Shown here: piece by piece, positions 1-10,372 of the stretch
How positions within the stretch are numbered: position 1 is the stretch's first letter
Layout of the letters: the number at the start of each line of letters is the position of its first letter
Origin: Paracoccaceae bacterium
GTDB lineage: Bacteria; Pseudomonadota; Alphaproteobacteria; Rhodobacterales; Rhodobacteraceae
DNA: 33,192 nucleotides
Direction of reading: 5' to 3'
Assembly (NCBI GenBank): GCA_947371955.1
Contig: CANBRQ010000025.1
Span: 1-33,192 of the forward strand
Notes under the pieces: generated by a model
What the model was told of the DNA's origin: nothing
Databases searched by the model: none
Seen by the model: the letters and a program-made list of their open reading frames with translations, nothing else
Program-made: the position numbers and the translations under genes

Positions 1-1
1 G

Positions 2-592
2 ATCCGCAGCCTTGCGAGGACGGGACTTGATTTGTCCTTGCATCGCAAGGACGCGGCGTATGCCGCCCGGTTCGCCTTCTGGCTGCGGCAGGGGGGCGAA
101 GACGTGCAGGTCAAGGACGCTCCACCGCCGTATGCCCTGCTGCAACAGGGCGCCGCAGCGCAGGCGTCAGCGGCGTTTCTGGCACTTGGCTGCCCCTATG
201 ACGCGGCGCTTGCCCTGCAGACGGGTGGGGCCGAGGCCAAGCTGGCTGCCCTGACCTTGCTGGATGGTCTGGGCGCCACGCGGGTCGCGGCCAAACTGCG
301 GCGCGATCTGCGTGAGGCCGGTCTGCGCAGCATCCCGCGCGGCCAGCGCGCCAGCACCAGGGCCAATCCGCAGGGCCTGACCGCGCGCGAAGTGCAGGTG
401 CTGGGCCTTGTGGCTGAAGGCCTGTCCAACCGCGAGATATCCAGCAAGCTGGTGATCTCTATCCGGACGGTAGATCATCACGTCTCGGCCCTGCTGGCGA
501 AACTGGGGCTGGAAAACCGGCAGGCGGCCATGCGGGCTGCCGAGGACCTGGGTGTGCTACGGCAAAATGGGCAGGGCATTCCGGCAAAATAG
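2..592 (+). CDS. LuxR-family (LAL-type) transcriptional regulator, C-terminal part
   Basis: This is the 3' part of a gene cut by the left window edge: the frame is open from base 2, so the TTG at 32 is not taken as the start. The last ~65 residues form a LuxR/FixJ helix-turn-helix, recognised by [21 protein letters not shown] followed by the recognition helix region [17 protein letters not shown]. The upstream part ([10 protein letters not shown], then [16 protein letters not shown] and a [10 protein letters not shown]-type linker) matches the C-terminal region of large ATPase-containing LuxR regulators of the LAL type, as I know that family. The expected AAA and TPR-like parts would lie outside the window. 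It probably binds DNA as a transcription activator; its signal cannot be told. A DUF4242 gene follows on the same strand about 100 bases downstream. Confidence 0.8.
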   Translation: MRSLARTGLDLSLHRKDAAYAARFAFWLRQGGEDVQVKDAPPPYALLQQGAAAQASAAFLALGCPYDAALALQTGGAEAKLAALTLLDGLGATRVAAKLRRDLREAGLRSIPRGQRASTRANPQGLTAREVQVLGLVAEGLSNREISSKLVISIRTVDHHVSALLAKLGLENRQAAMRAAEDLGVLRQNGQGIPAK

Positions 593-689
593 GCGGGGGC
601 TGCGGATGCGGTCGGGGCGGGGGACGCCCTACAGTCAACCGGTCAAGACGACCAAATCACAAACCCACATCAATTACCGGAGATCAAGA

Positions 690-974
690 ATGCCGCGCTA
701 TATGGTTGAACGCACCTTCCCGGGTGGACTGCACATCCCCTCCAACGCGGGCGGGGCGGCCGCCTGCCTGTCCGTTGTGGACAAGAACGCCGAGGATCAC
801 GTGACCTGGGTGCATTCCTATGTCACCTCGGACAAGGGCAAGACCTTCTGCATCTATGACGCCCCCTCTCCCGAGGCGGTGCGCCGCGTGGCGGGCCGCA
901 ACGGCCTGCCGGTTGACTCGATTGCCGAAGTCAGGGTGCTGGACCCCTACTTCTACTTTGAGGTCACTGCCTGA
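690..974 (+). CDS. DUF4242 family small protein
   Basis: A 94-residue protein starting at the ATG preceded by GGAG (679-682) at seven-base spacing; a longer frame to 552 lacks that ribosome site. It begins MPRYMVERTFPGG and contains the WVHSYVT and YDAPSPEAVRRVAGRNGLPVDSIAEVRVLDP stretches typical of DUF4242, a small ferredoxin-like-fold family sometimes annotated as nickel-binding. No signal peptide or membrane segment is visible, so it is presumably cytoplasmic. It sits directly after a LAL-type LuxR regulator on the same strand, a pairing that suggests it may be that regulator's target or partner; this is inference. The biochemical role is unknown. Confidence 0.8.
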   Translation: MPRYMVERTFPGGLHIPSNAGGAAACLSVVDKNAEDHVTWVHSYVTSDKGKTFCIYDAPSPEAVRRVAGRNGLPVDSIAEVRVLDPYFYFEVTA

Positions 975-1865
975 CCTGCGGGATACGGCTTGCCGGATCC
1001 CCGGCCCGGTCGCAAGGCACTGCGCGAGCATACAAAATCCGGACCTGCCACGAGATCGCTGCCATCATTCCCCATCTGCGCCGGGTCATCCGCCGCCATG
1101 CCAAGAACCAGCACGCGGCCCCGGTCCCCGGGGCCGTCAATCGCCATGGCCCCGCCGCCCGGGTCAAGGCCAAGCAGCTTGTCCACCGTGATCGGATGGC
1201 CCGCCTTAATCCTGCGCCGCGCCGGGCTGATCAATGGGTTCGCGGCGTCGATTCTGAAGCGGTTCAATCGGCAATGCGCGGTCAGCGATTTGGGTTTGGC
1301 GCGGCAATCTTGTGCGTAGCGGCAGATGAGGGCAGTCAAGGTTTCTGCTTAGGTGGAGGGTTTCTTGTCCTGTCGCCCGCACCAAAAGGGCTGGGGCGCT
1401 GGTTGGGATCTTGCCGCGCTGCCTCGTCCTCCGGGCCTTTCAGCCGCTTGGCTGCGATGAGACCCATGGTTGCCCACTTGCCGGCGGTCGCATCCCTATG
1501 GCCCTGCTTTTGACCGAAACCGGTGTTGGGGCTTCGACCACAAGGTTCTTTCCGAATGCAAACGATCTGGTTTTCGATGCACCGAGTGGCACTGGTCTTT
1601 GGTCCTCTTGATCGGGTCATAGGCTATCCCGACTTGATCAGCCACAGGGGCCAATGTCTGGCGGATCGATCCCAAATCCGGTGAAATGGTGGCCGGGACC
1701 GATCGCCCTGAACGAATGCCGCCACGCTTTCTTGGGCCGATGAACTGAACGCGCTTGACCCTTCTGTCGGGTCGGGTCCAAATCGAACCAAACGGAGTAG
1801 GCCAAGGACGATCTTCGCTCTGACGCAAGACTCAGGTTAACTAGGCATCCCAAGGAGAGACCGCG
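975..1865 (+). other. Gene-poor stretch upstream of oppA
   Basis: About 890 bases in which I find no gene I can defend. Several short open frames exist on both strands, but none has a recognisable domain, a good ribosome site or consistent codon use. The last ~100 bases must hold the oppA promoter and leader; a strong ribosome site, AAGGAG, is at 1852-1857. The region could be a relic of a lost gene or insertion sequence, but I see no terminal inverted repeats or transposase motifs that prove it. Confidence 0.45.
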
Positions 1866-3482
1866 TTGAAAAAACATCTGCTGCTGAGCACGATCCTTGC
1901 CCTTGTGGCCCTGCCGGCTTTTGCCGACAAGAACCCGCGCACCGGCGAGGACCTGGCGAACAATCAGGACTATACCTACCGGATGCTCGACAGCGTGAAG
2001 TCGCTGGACCCGCAGCTGATCTCCTCTGTCGAGGACAGCGACGTGGCGCGCGGGCTGTTCGAGGGGCTGTTCAACGAGGATGGCGACGGCAATTTGGTTC
2101 CGGCGGGGGCGGTGTCCTACACGGTGTCGGAAGACAAGCTGGTCTATACCTTCAAGCTGCGGCCAGAGTCGAAATGGTCGGACGGCACATCGGTGACGGC
2201 GGCGGATTATGTCTATGGGTGGCAAAGGCTGGTCGATCCGGCACTCGCCTCGGAATACGCCTATTATCTGGAACTGGCGCAGGTCAAGAACGCTGGAGCC
2301 GTGACCGCTGGCACCGCAAAGGCTGCTGATCTGGGTGTCAAGGCGCTGGATGATCTGACGCTGGAAGTCACGCTGGAAAACCCGATCCCCTATTTCACCA
2401 AGATGCTGACCAACTCGGCCACATTCCCCGCGCCGAAAGCAGCGATTGACAAGTTCGGTGCGGATTGGACCAAGCAGCCCAATATAGTCACCAATGGTGC
2501 CTATCTTCTCAGCGAAGTGGTCGATGGCGAGAAGTATGTCGAGGTGAAGAACCCCAACTATTGGGACGCCAAGAACGTCATCATGTCGCCGATCACCGCC
2601 CTCGTGATCAATGACGAGGATGCCGCGCTGACCCGCTATCAGGCGGGAGAATTGGACCGGACTGACGTCCCCTCGGGACAATATCCGCATCTGAAAGAGC
2701 AATTCCCGGCGGAGGCCATCTCGACCCCCTATGCCTGCGCCTATGACTACATAATCAACATGGCGGCGGGCAAAGGTAACGAGGCGCTGAAGGATGTCCG
2801 CGTCCGCAAGGCCCTGTCCTATGCCGTCGACCGCGATGTCATCGTCAACAATATCCTGCAGGGTGGCCAGACCCCCGCCTATTCGTGGACGCCTCCGGCC
2901 ATCAACGGCTATGCGATGCCCGACATCGACTATTCGCACTGGACCCAGGCCGAGCGCAACGACAAGGCCAAGGCGCTTCTGGCCGAAGCCGGTTTTGGAC
3001 CCGACCACCCGCTGCAACTGACGCTGAACTACAACACCTCGGACGCGCACAAGAAGATCGCTGTGGCCGTGCAGCAGATGTGGAAGCAGACGCTTGGCGT
3101 GGAACTGACACCCAACAACTACGAATGGAAGGTTCATACCGACAAGCTGATCGCCGGCGACTTCGAGATGGCGCGCTATGCCTGGTGTGCCGACTATAAC
3201 GAGGCTTCGACCTTCCTTGACCTTTACACCGGCTATTCCACCAACAATGACGGCAAGTATTCCAACCCGGACTACGACAAGCTGATGAAAGACGCCAAAG
3301 GGATGGCAGACCCCTCCGCCAACTACACCAAGGCGGAAGGCATTCTGGCCGCCGATATGCCGATCATCCCGATCTATCACTATGCCAAGGTCGACATGAT
3401 CAAGCCGGACTTGAAAGGCTTGCCGCAGCATGACGTGATGCAGTTCTGGTACGCCAAGGACCTCTATCGCATCAAGCAATGA
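1866..3482 (+). CDS. oppA: Oligopeptide ABC transporter, periplasmic binding protein OppA
   Basis: 538 residues, family SBP_bac_5. The start is a TTG placed eight bases after AAGGAG; it begins MKKHLLLSTILALVALPAFA, a clear signal peptide with a cleavage site after AFA, so the mature protein is periplasmic. The sequence follows the known E. coli OppA closely: LDPQLISSVEDSDVARGLFEGL, KWSDGTSVTAADYVYGWQRLVDP, NIVTNGAYLL, DVRVRKALSYAVDRDVIVNN and WCADYNEASTFLDLY all have direct counterparts. Length is also the OppA length. It captures oligopeptides for the OppBCDF complex encoded immediately downstream. The TTG start may hold down translation. A stable hairpin follows the stop codon. Confidence 0.95.
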   Translation: MKKHLLLSTILALVALPAFADKNPRTGEDLANNQDYTYRMLDSVKSLDPQLISSVEDSDVARGLFEGLFNEDGDGNLVPAGAVSYTVSEDKLVYTFKLRPESKWSDGTSVTAADYVYGWQRLVDPALASEYAYYLELAQVKNAGAVTAGTAKAADLGVKALDDLTLEVTLENPIPYFTKMLTNSATFPAPKAAIDKFGADWTKQPNIVTNGAYLLSEVVDGEKYVEVKNPNYWDAKNVIMSPITALVINDEDAALTRYQAGELDRTDVPSGQYPHLKEQFPAEAISTPYACAYDYIINMAAGKGNEALKDVRVRKALSYAVDRDVIVNNILQGGQTPAYSWTPPAINGYAMPDIDYSHWTQAERNDKAKALLAEAGFGPDHPLQLTLNYNTSDAHKKIAVAVQQMWKQTLGVELTPNNYEWKVHTDKLIAGDFEMARYAWCADYNEASTFLDLYTGYSTNNDGKYSNPDYDKLMKDAKGMADPSANYTKAEGILAADMPIIPIYHYAKVDMIKPDLKGLPQHDVMQFWYAKDLYRIKQ

Positions 3483-3491
3483 CCTTTAGCG

Positions 3492-3515
3492 GGCGAGGGT
3501 CTTCGGGCCCTCGCC
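3492..3515 (+). promoter_or_regulatory. Intercistronic hairpin with UUCG tetraloop between oppA and oppB
   Basis: GGCGAGGGTC (3492-3501), loop TTCG, then GGCCCTCGCC (3506-3515) form a 10-bp stem with one G-U pair, closed as C(UUCG)G, an exceptionally stable tetraloop. No T-run follows, so it is not a standard terminator. Its place, 9 bases after the oppA stop and 10 before the oppB start, suggests a 3'-end stabiliser or partial attenuator that raises binding-protein output relative to permease. Confidence 0.75.
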
Positions 3516-3525
3516 GGATAGCCCC

Positions 3526-4449
3526 ATGATTGCCTATATCTTCAAGCGGCTTCTCGTCGCCATCCCGACGCTTTTGGCGTTGATCGTGATATCCTTCCTG
3601 ATGATGCATGCGGCTCCCGGTGGGCCCTTCACGCAGGAAAAACAGCTTCCCGCGCAGGTTCTGGCCAACCTGAACGCCAAATATGGGCTGGATCAGCCGA
3701 TCTGGGTGCAGATGGGCCGCTATGTCTGGGGCGTGGTCGTGCATTTCGACTTCGGTCCATCCTTTGTCTACAAGGACCGCACGGTGAACGAGATCATCGC
3801 CCAAGGCTTCCCCGTCACCCTGTCCTACGGCATGACCGCCTTCGTCTTGGCAGTGGTGGTGGGCGTGACATTGGGCGTGCTGGCGGCGGTCTTTCAGAAC
3901 TCATGGCTGGACTATGTGGCCGTTGGCATCTCCATCGGCGCGCAGGTGCTGCCGAACTTCGTGATGGCACCCATTCTGGTCCTGATCTTCACCCTCTGGC
4001 TCGGCTGGCTGCCGGGCGGAGGATGGGAGGGCGGCGACTGGAAGCACCAGATCATGCCCGTCATCGCGATGGCGACCGCCTACATGGCCTCGATCGCCCG
4101 GATCATGCGGTCGTCCATGCTGGAGGTGCTGACGCTGAACCACATCCGCACCGCAAGGGCCAAGGGCCTGCCGACCCACAAGGTCATCCTGCGCCATGCC
4201 CTGAAACCGGCGCTGATCCCGGTTCTCAGTTACTTAGGGCCGACGTTCGTGTCGATGATCACGGGGTCCGTAGTGATCGACATGTTCTTCTCCACCGGCG
4301 GTATCGGCAAATTCTTTGTCGATGCGGCGCTGAACCGGGATTATGCGCTGATGATGGGTGTGACGCTGCTGGTGGGTGTGCTGACCATCATCTTCAACCT
4401 TGTGGTCGACGTGCTTTACGCATGGATCGACCCGAAGATCCGGTTTTAG
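3526..4449 (+). CDS. oppB: Oligopeptide ABC transporter permease OppB
   Basis: 307-residue inner-membrane permease. It starts MIAYIFKRLLVAIPTLLALIVISFLMMHAAPGGPF, the classic OppB/DppB amino terminus, with a first membrane helix and the conserved APGGPF. Several more hydrophobic helices follow. The cytoplasmic EAA loop that docks on the ATPases is visible as LNHIRTARAKGLPTHKVILRHALKPALIPVLSYLGP. It forms the heterodimeric channel with OppC. It lies 43 bases after oppA, past the hairpin, and is followed without gap by oppC, whose ATG begins at the base after the TAG stop. Confidence 0.94.
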   Translation: MIAYIFKRLLVAIPTLLALIVISFLMMHAAPGGPFTQEKQLPAQVLANLNAKYGLDQPIWVQMGRYVWGVVVHFDFGPSFVYKDRTVNEIIAQGFPVTLSYGMTAFVLAVVVGVTLGVLAAVFQNSWLDYVAVGISIGAQVLPNFVMAPILVLIFTLWLGWLPGGGWEGGDWKHQIMPVIAMATAYMASIARIMRSSMLEVLTLNHIRTARAKGLPTHKVILRHALKPALIPVLSYLGPTFVSMITGSVVIDMFFSTGGIGKFFVDAALNRDYALMMGVTLLVGVLTIIFNLVVDVLYAWIDPKIRF

Positions 4450-5376
4450 ATGCTGTCCCCCATCGACATAAGCGCGCTGGCGCTGCGACTGGCCAAGCTG
4501 GACGAGGTTAAGGGCCGCTCGCTTTGGGCCGACGCACGGTTGCGCTTCATGCGCAACAAGGCGGCGGTGGCGGGGGTTATTCTGCTGCTGCTGTGTGCAG
4601 GCTTCGCGGCGTTTGGGCAGCTGATCTCGCCCTACAGCTATGATTACATTGACTTCAACATCATGGGCCACGCGGCCGAGATGGGTGCGCCAAGCTGGGC
4701 GAAGGGCTATTACTTCGGCATCGACGATCAGGGCCGCGATCTGTTTGCCCGGGTGGCGATGGGCACGCGGATATCCCTCTGGGTCGGCGTCATCGGCACC
4801 GCGATCTCGGTTCTGGCGGGCACGCTTTATGGCGCAGTGTCGGGCTATGTCGGCGGACGCACCGACAGCCTGATGATGCGGCTGGTCGATGTGCTGCTAT
4901 CCATTCCCTTCATGTTCGTGCTGATCCTGCTGCTGGTGATGTTCGGCAAATCCCTGACCGTCCTCTTCATGGGCATCGGCTTCCTGTCATGGCCCGCCAT
5001 GGCGCGGATCGTGCGGGGCCAGACCCTGACCCTGAAAAGCCGCGAGTTCATTGAGGCCGCCCAAGCCACAGGCGTCCCCGCACTCCGCATCATCCTGCGC
5101 CATATCGTGCCGAACCTTCTGGGCATCGTGGTGGTCTATGCGACGCTTCTGGTGCCCGACATCATCCTGACCGAAAGCTTCATCTCTTTCCTCGGTCTTG
5201 GCGTGCAGGAACCGCAAACCTCGCTAGGCGAACTGATCTCGGAAGGCGCCAAGACCATGCGATATGGCACGCTCTGGCAACTGGCTTTCCCGATGGGCTT
5301 CTTCATGGCCACGATGTTCGGCTTTTACTTTGTAGGCGACGGCCTGCGCGATGCGCTTGACCCGAAGGACCGTTGA
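4450..5376 (+). CDS. oppC: Oligopeptide ABC transporter permease OppC
   Basis: 308-residue inner-membrane permease of the OppC/DppC type. The amino terminus carries the typical cytoplasmic segment with SLWADARLRFMRNKAAVAGVILLLLC leading into the first helix, then a periplasmic loop with GIDDQGRDLFARVAMGTRISL, a hallmark of the family. The EAA loop is FIEAAQATGVPALRIILRHIVPNLLGIVVV. Near the end SFISFLGLGVQEPQTSLGELISEG is also family-typical. It starts directly after the oppB stop and abuts oppD, so the two are translationally coupled. It pairs with OppB to form the peptide path. Confidence 0.94.
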   Translation: MLSPIDISALALRLAKLDEVKGRSLWADARLRFMRNKAAVAGVILLLLCAGFAAFGQLISPYSYDYIDFNIMGHAAEMGAPSWAKGYYFGIDDQGRDLFARVAMGTRISLWVGVIGTAISVLAGTLYGAVSGYVGGRTDSLMMRLVDVLLSIPFMFVLILLLVMFGKSLTVLFMGIGFLSWPAMARIVRGQTLTLKSREFIEAAQATGVPALRIILRHIVPNLLGIVVVYATLLVPDIILTESFISFLGLGVQEPQTSLGELISEGAKTMRYGTLWQLAFPMGFFMATMFGFYFVGDGLRDALDPKDR

Positions 5377-6338
5377 ATGGCGATGCTAGAGGTTTCCAAT
5401 CTGTCGGTCAGCTTTGCCACGCCCGAGGGTACGGTCAACGCCGTCAACGGCATCAGCTTTTCCTTGGAGAAGGGCCAGACGCTGGGCATCGTCGGCGAAA
5501 GCGGCTCGGGCAAAAGCCAATTGGCCTTTGCCATCATGGGGCTGCTGGCGCGGAACGGCACGGCGCGGGGTTCGGCCAAGTTCAACGGGGTGGAACTGGT
5601 GGGGGCGCCGCTGTCGGTGCTGAACAAGGTTCGCGCCAATCAGATCGCCATGGTGTTTCAAGACCCGATGACCTCGCTCAACCCCTATATGCGGGTGTCC
5701 GACCAGATGGCCGAGGTGCTGACCCAGCATCGCGGAATGGGGAAAGACGCCGCAGTAGCGGAGGCCGCCCGCATGCTGGACGCGGTGCGCATCCCCGAGG
5801 CCCGCGCCCGCATCCGCCTGTTCCCGCACGAATTCTCGGGCGGCATGCGTCAGCGCGTGATGATTGCGATGAGCCTGCTCTGCCAGCCTGACCTGTTGAT
5901 CGCAGATGAGCCGACAACTGCACTGGACGTAACTGTGCAGGCGCAGATCATGGCGCTGCTGCGCGATTTGCAGCGCGATTTCGGGATGGCGACACTGCTG
6001 ATCACCCACGACCTCGGCGTGATCGCCGGGTTTTGTCAGGACGTGATCGTGATGTACGGCGGCAAGGTCATGGAATCCGCCCCCGTTGACCCTTTCTTTG
6101 ACTCCCCCTGCCATCCCTATTCGCGGGGCCTGTTGCACTCCCTGCCTCGGGTCGATCAAGAGGATGCCGCCTTGTTCTCCATCCCCGGCTCGCCGCCCAA
6201 CATGACCCGCGCGCCCAAGGGCTGTCCCTTCCAACCGCGCTGTTCCAATGCCTTGGCCTTATGCTCCGACTACCTGCCTCCCCTCACCGAATTCGCCCCG
6301 AACCGCAAACGCGCCTGCAACGTCCCGGTGGAAGCGCT

Positions 6339-6342
<4 letters not shown>
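5377..6342 (+). CDS. oppD: Oligopeptide ABC transporter ATP-binding protein OppD
   Basis: 321-residue ATPase. Walker A is GESGSGKSQ (residues 40-48, with the Q typical of OppD), the Q-loop is [13 protein letters not shown], the signature is FSGGMRQRV, Walker B is [12 protein letters not shown] and the H-loop is ITHDLG. The carboxy end has the oligopeptide/dipeptide ATPase extension with the cysteine pattern in [15 protein letters not shown], which in some relatives binds an iron-sulfur cluster. The ATG at 5377 follows the oppC stop at once; a second ATG at 5383 is possible. It works at the cytoplasmic face with OppF, whose start overlaps its stop by four bases (ATGA). Confidence 0.95.
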
Positions 6343-7316
<974 letters not shown>

Positions 7317-7623
7317 GACCTGAGGCAGACCGGATAGCGGCAAGGCTATGGTGCGCCAGACAAAATGGGCTCGGGCGCCCTCTTGATGCGGTTTTCTGAC
7401 AGACAAGGTGCAATGGTTCCGGCGGGACCAATAGGATGCCATGGATGCACAACGCCGGCTTTGAGCCGCTGGAGGGGCTGATCCGTGACCCCTTCGAAAT
7501 CCGCGACGGACTGATTGCGCAAGGTGCATTCAGCTTGAGGCAGAGCCGGTTTTGCAAGCCGATTGACAGATCCTCCGCGCCCGCAGAATGTCCCCCACGT
7601 GACGGCCAGAAGTGGAGCGACGG
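7317..7623 (+). other. Intergenic stretch between oppF and the SDR gene
   Basis: About 300 bases without a supported gene. Two near-copies of TGAGGCAGA(G)CCGG occur about 215 bases apart (around 7321 and 7536), too short to interpret. There is no obvious terminator for the opp operon. GGAG at 7614-7617 is the ribosome site of the next gene. Confidence 0.4.
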
Positions 7624-8388
7624 ATGAATTTCGGCGGAAAAGTGGCCCTTGTGACGGGGGGATCGCGCGGCATCGGCGCTGCGACCGTGAAGGCCATCGT
7701 GGCTGCGGGTGGCTGTGCCGTGGTGCATTATGGGGCGAACAAGGCGGCGGCGCTGGATCTGGCGGCAGAGGTTGGCGCGGACAAATGTCATCTGGTCCAG
7801 GCCGATCTTGCCGAGATCGGCGCGGCGCACGGCCTTTGGCAAGAGGCCATGGCCTGGAAAGGCAAGGTCGATGTCCTGATCAACAATGCCGGGGTCTTTC
7901 TGGCCGAGGACCGTTCCGGGAGTGATGAGGCCTGGGCGCAGGTCTGGGCGCGCACGCTGCAGATCAACCTGATTTCAACGGCGGATTTGTGCCGCGCGGC
8001 TGTCAATCACTGGCTGAGCGCCGGTGTTGGCGGCGCGATTGTCAATGTCGCAAGCCGGGCGGCGTTTCGCGGGGACGATCAGGACCATTGGTCCTATGCC
8101 GCGTCGAAAGGGGCGATGGTGTCGCTGACCAAGACCCTCGCGCGGGCCTACAGCGGCAAGGGGATCTACAGCTACGGGATTGCGCCGGGATTTGTGCTGA
8201 CCGACATGGCGCTGTCGGCGTTTGAGCAAGAGGAGGGGCTGGCAGAACGACTGCTAAAGGACGTCCCCTATGGCGCCTTCGCGCCCGCATCCGAAATCGC
8301 CAATGCCATATGCTTCTTCGCATCGGGTCTGGCCACTCATGCCACTGGCCAGACGCTTGACATCAACGGAGCCTCATATGTGCGCTAG
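7624..8388 (+). CDS. Short-chain dehydrogenase/reductase (SDR), classical type
   Basis: 254 residues. The ATG at 7624 is chosen over a GTG at 7612 because GGAG sits six bases before it and MNFGGKVALVTGG is the usual SDR start. The NAD(P)-binding motif is TGGSRGIG (residues 11-18), the structural NNAG is present in DVLINNAGVF, and the active site is the Ser in NVASRAA plus YAASKGAM (Tyr-x3-Lys). The end, TGQTLDINGASYVR, is also typical. The protein is a cytoplasmic oxidoreductase of the FabG-like class; the substrate cannot be read from the sequence. It stands alone between the opp operon and the convergent glp operon. Confidence 0.88.
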   Translation: MNFGGKVALVTGGSRGIGAATVKAIVAAGGCAVVHYGANKAAALDLAAEVGADKCHLVQADLAEIGAAHGLWQEAMAWKGKVDVLINNAGVFLAEDRSGSDEAWAQVWARTLQINLISTADLCRAAVNHWLSAGVGGAIVNVASRAAFRGDDQDHWSYAASKGAMVSLTKTLARAYSGKGIYSYGIAPGFVLTDMALSAFEQEEGLAERLLKDVPYGAFAPASEIANAICFFASGLATHATGQTLDINGASYVR

Positions 8389-8494
8389 GCCGCGGCGCGG
8401 CAGAGCGGGCGCCTTGGCCATCAGCGCCTTCTTGCGTCGTGCTTCTGCACCGCGTCCATCCAGACGGTTTGCCATGCCACCGTCAAGAATGACA

Positions 8495-8523
8495 CCGGGG
8501 GCGGGACCAAGTCCCGCCCCCGG
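8495..8523 (-). terminator. Hairpin terminator between the SDR gene and glpV
   Basis: A perfect 13-bp stem, CCGGGGGCGGGAC (8495-8507) and GTCCCGCCCCCGG (8511-8523), with a three-base loop. It lies 15 bases after the glpV stop in the minus direction and 106 bases after the convergent SDR gene. On the minus side the following bases are moderately T-rich (TGTCATTCTTG). It probably ends the glp operon and may act for both strands. Confidence 0.8.
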
Positions 8524-8538
8524 CATTATTCGGGCAGA

Positions 8539-10275
8539 TTACTTCTGCCAGGACTTGACCAGCTCGTCATAGTTGACGGTGACCGGGGTTTCCTTCTCGT
8601 TGTCGAGCTTCAGCTGAGGTGCCAGATTGCCCTTGGCCACAGCATCGGCGTTCCAGAAGGCCAGATCCTTCTCTTCGGCCATTTTCGGGCCGATATCACC
8701 CTGCACGCCCGATTTCTCGATGCGGGCCATGACTTTTTCCTGTTCGGCGCAGAGGCTGTCCATGGCTTCCTGAACCGACTTGGCGCCCGAGGACGCGTCG
8801 CCGATGTTCTGCCACCACAGTTGCGCCAGCTTCGGATAGTCCGGAACGTTGGTGCCTGTAGGGGTCCACTGCACGCGTGCGGGCGAGCGGTAGAATTCGA
8901 TCAGGCCGCCCAGATTGGCCGCACGGTCGGTGAAGTGCTTGCTGTCGATGGTGGACTGACGGATGAAGGTCAGGCCAACGTCGGACTTCTTCAGGTCAAC
9001 CGTCTTGCTGTCGACGAACTGGGCATAGAGCCAGGCCGCCTGCGCACGGTCCACCGGGGTCGACTTCATCAGCGTCCACGAGCCCACGTCCTGGTAACCC
9101 AGCTTCATGCCGTCTTTCCAGTAGGAGCCATGCGGCGAGGGGGCCATGCGCCACTTGGGCGTGCCATCCGCGTTCACGACCGGCAGGCCGGGTTTGACCA
9201 TGTCGGCGGTGAAGGCGGTGTACCAGAAGGCTTGCTGGGCAATCTCGCCCTGCGCCGGAACCGGGCCAGCTTCACCGAAGGTCATGCCTTGGGCGGCGGG
9301 CGGGGCATAGGCCTTCAGCCAATCCAGATATTTCTGGATCGCATAGACCGCAGCCGGGCCGTTGGTGTCGCCACCACGCGCCACGCAAGAGCCGACAGGA
9401 CGCGACTTTTCGTCAACCTTGATGCCCCATTCGTCAACCGGAACACCGTTCGGCAGACCCTTGTCGCCATTCCCGGCCATCGAGAGCCACGCGTCGGTGA
9501 AGCGCCAGCCGAGCGAGGGGTCTTTCTTGCCGTAGTCCATGTTGCCGAACACGGCCTTGGGACCACCGATATAGGACATGTCGCGGCCGGTAAAGAAGGC
9601 GGCGATATCCTCGTAAGCCGACCAGTTGACCGGAACGCCAAGGTCATAGCCGTACTTGGCCTTGAAGTCGTCTTTGGTCTTTTGATCGTTGAACCAGTCG
9701 TAGCGGAACCAGTACAGGTTCGCGAACTGCTGGTCGGGCATCTGATAGAGCTTGCCATCGGGTGCCGTGGTGAAGGACAGGCCGATGAAGTCCTTCAGGT
9801 CCAGACCCGGGTTGGTCACGGCTGCGCCTTCGCCAGCCATCCAGTCGGTCAGGTTGCGGACCTGACCATAGCGCCAGTGGGTGCCGATGAAGTCAGAGTC
9901 GTTGATATAGCCGTCATAGATATTCTCGCCCGTCTGCATCTGGGTCTGAATCTTCTCGACGACGTCACCTTCCTGGATGATGTCGTGGATGACCTTGATG
10001 CCCGTGATGGCGGTGAAGGCCGGCGCCAGCACTTCGGATTCGTATTTGTGCGTGGTCAGCGATTCCGACACCACGTGGATTTCCATGCCGGCATAGGGCT
10101 TGGCGGCATCGATGAACCACTGCAGTTCCTTTTCCTGATCCGCACGGCTCAGCGTGGACAGGTCACCGATTTCCTTGTCGAGGAAGGCTTTTGCTGCATC
10201 CATGTCGGCGAAAGCCGGCATCGCAAAAGCCATCATCGCCAGCGCAATGGCGGTTGATGTTCGACGTATTCTCAT
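8539..10275 (-). CDS. glpV: Glycerol ABC transporter, periplasmic binding protein GlpV
   Basis: 578 residues, long for an SBP_bac_1/8-type binding protein and the size known for GlpV of the rhizobial glycerol ABC system. It begins MRIRRTSTAIALAMMAFAMPAFA, a signal peptide, so it acts in the periplasm. The ATG follows GGGAGG at eight-base spacing. The mature part has features of the extracellular-solute-binding fold, for example FTAITGIKVIHDIIQEGDVVEKIQTQMQ and DGYINDSDFIG, and is rich in aromatic residues in the centre. It is the last gene of glpDSTPQUV, separated from glpU by about 97 bases, and is followed by a strong terminator. Assignment as glycerol rather than another polyol rests on operon context. 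Confidence 0.88.
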   Translation of the reverse strand: MRIRRTSTAIALAMMAFAMPAFADMDAAKAFLDKEIGDLSTLSRADQEKELQWFIDAAKPYAGMEIHVVSESLTTHKYESEVLAPAFTAITGIKVIHDIIQEGDVVEKIQTQMQTGENIYDGYINDSDFIGTHWRYGQVRNLTDWMAGEGAAVTNPGLDLKDFIGLSFTTAPDGKLYQMPDQQFANLYWFRYDWFNDQKTKDDFKAKYGYDLGVPVNWSAYEDIAAFFTGRDMSYIGGPKAVFGNMDYGKKDPSLGWRFTDAWLSMAGNGDKGLPNGVPVDEWGIKVDEKSRPVGSCVARGGDTNGPAAVYAIQKYLDWLKAYAPPAAQGMTFGEAGPVPAQGEIAQQAFWYTAFTADMVKPGLPVVNADGTPKWRMAPSPHGSYWKDGMKLGYQDVGSWTLMKSTPVDRAQAAWLYAQFVDSKTVDLKKSDVGLTFIRQSTIDSKHFTDRAANLGGLIEFYRSPARVQWTPTGTNVPDYPKLAQLWWQNIGDASSGAKSVQEAMDSLCAEQEKVMARIEKSGVQGDIGPKMAEEKDLAFWNADAVAKGNLAPQLKLDNEKETPVTVNYDELVKSWQK

Positions 10276-10372
10276 TAGATATTCCTCCCAGAATGTTGAG
10301 ACGTCAGAGTTTTTTCATTCTTGCCGGGGGGCGGGGGTTGCATCCCCGCCTCTCGGCGTCTTCTGACCTGCC

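Noticed and set aside
1336-1828. Possible transposase remnant on the minus strand before oppA
   Set aside because: The short Arg-rich frames have no DDE or other transposase motif that I recognise, and no terminal inverted repeats or target duplication were found.
1638-3479. A 613-codon open frame on the minus strand opposite oppA
   Set aside because: It is a shadow in GC-rich DNA: oppA on the other strand has a signal peptide, ribosome site and clear OppA sequence, while the minus frame resembles nothing and is rich in His, Arg and Gly as antisense shadows are.
8821-10257. Long plus-strand open frame opposite glpV
   Set aside because: No recognisable domain, and it mirrors the codons of a well-supported binding protein with signal peptide.
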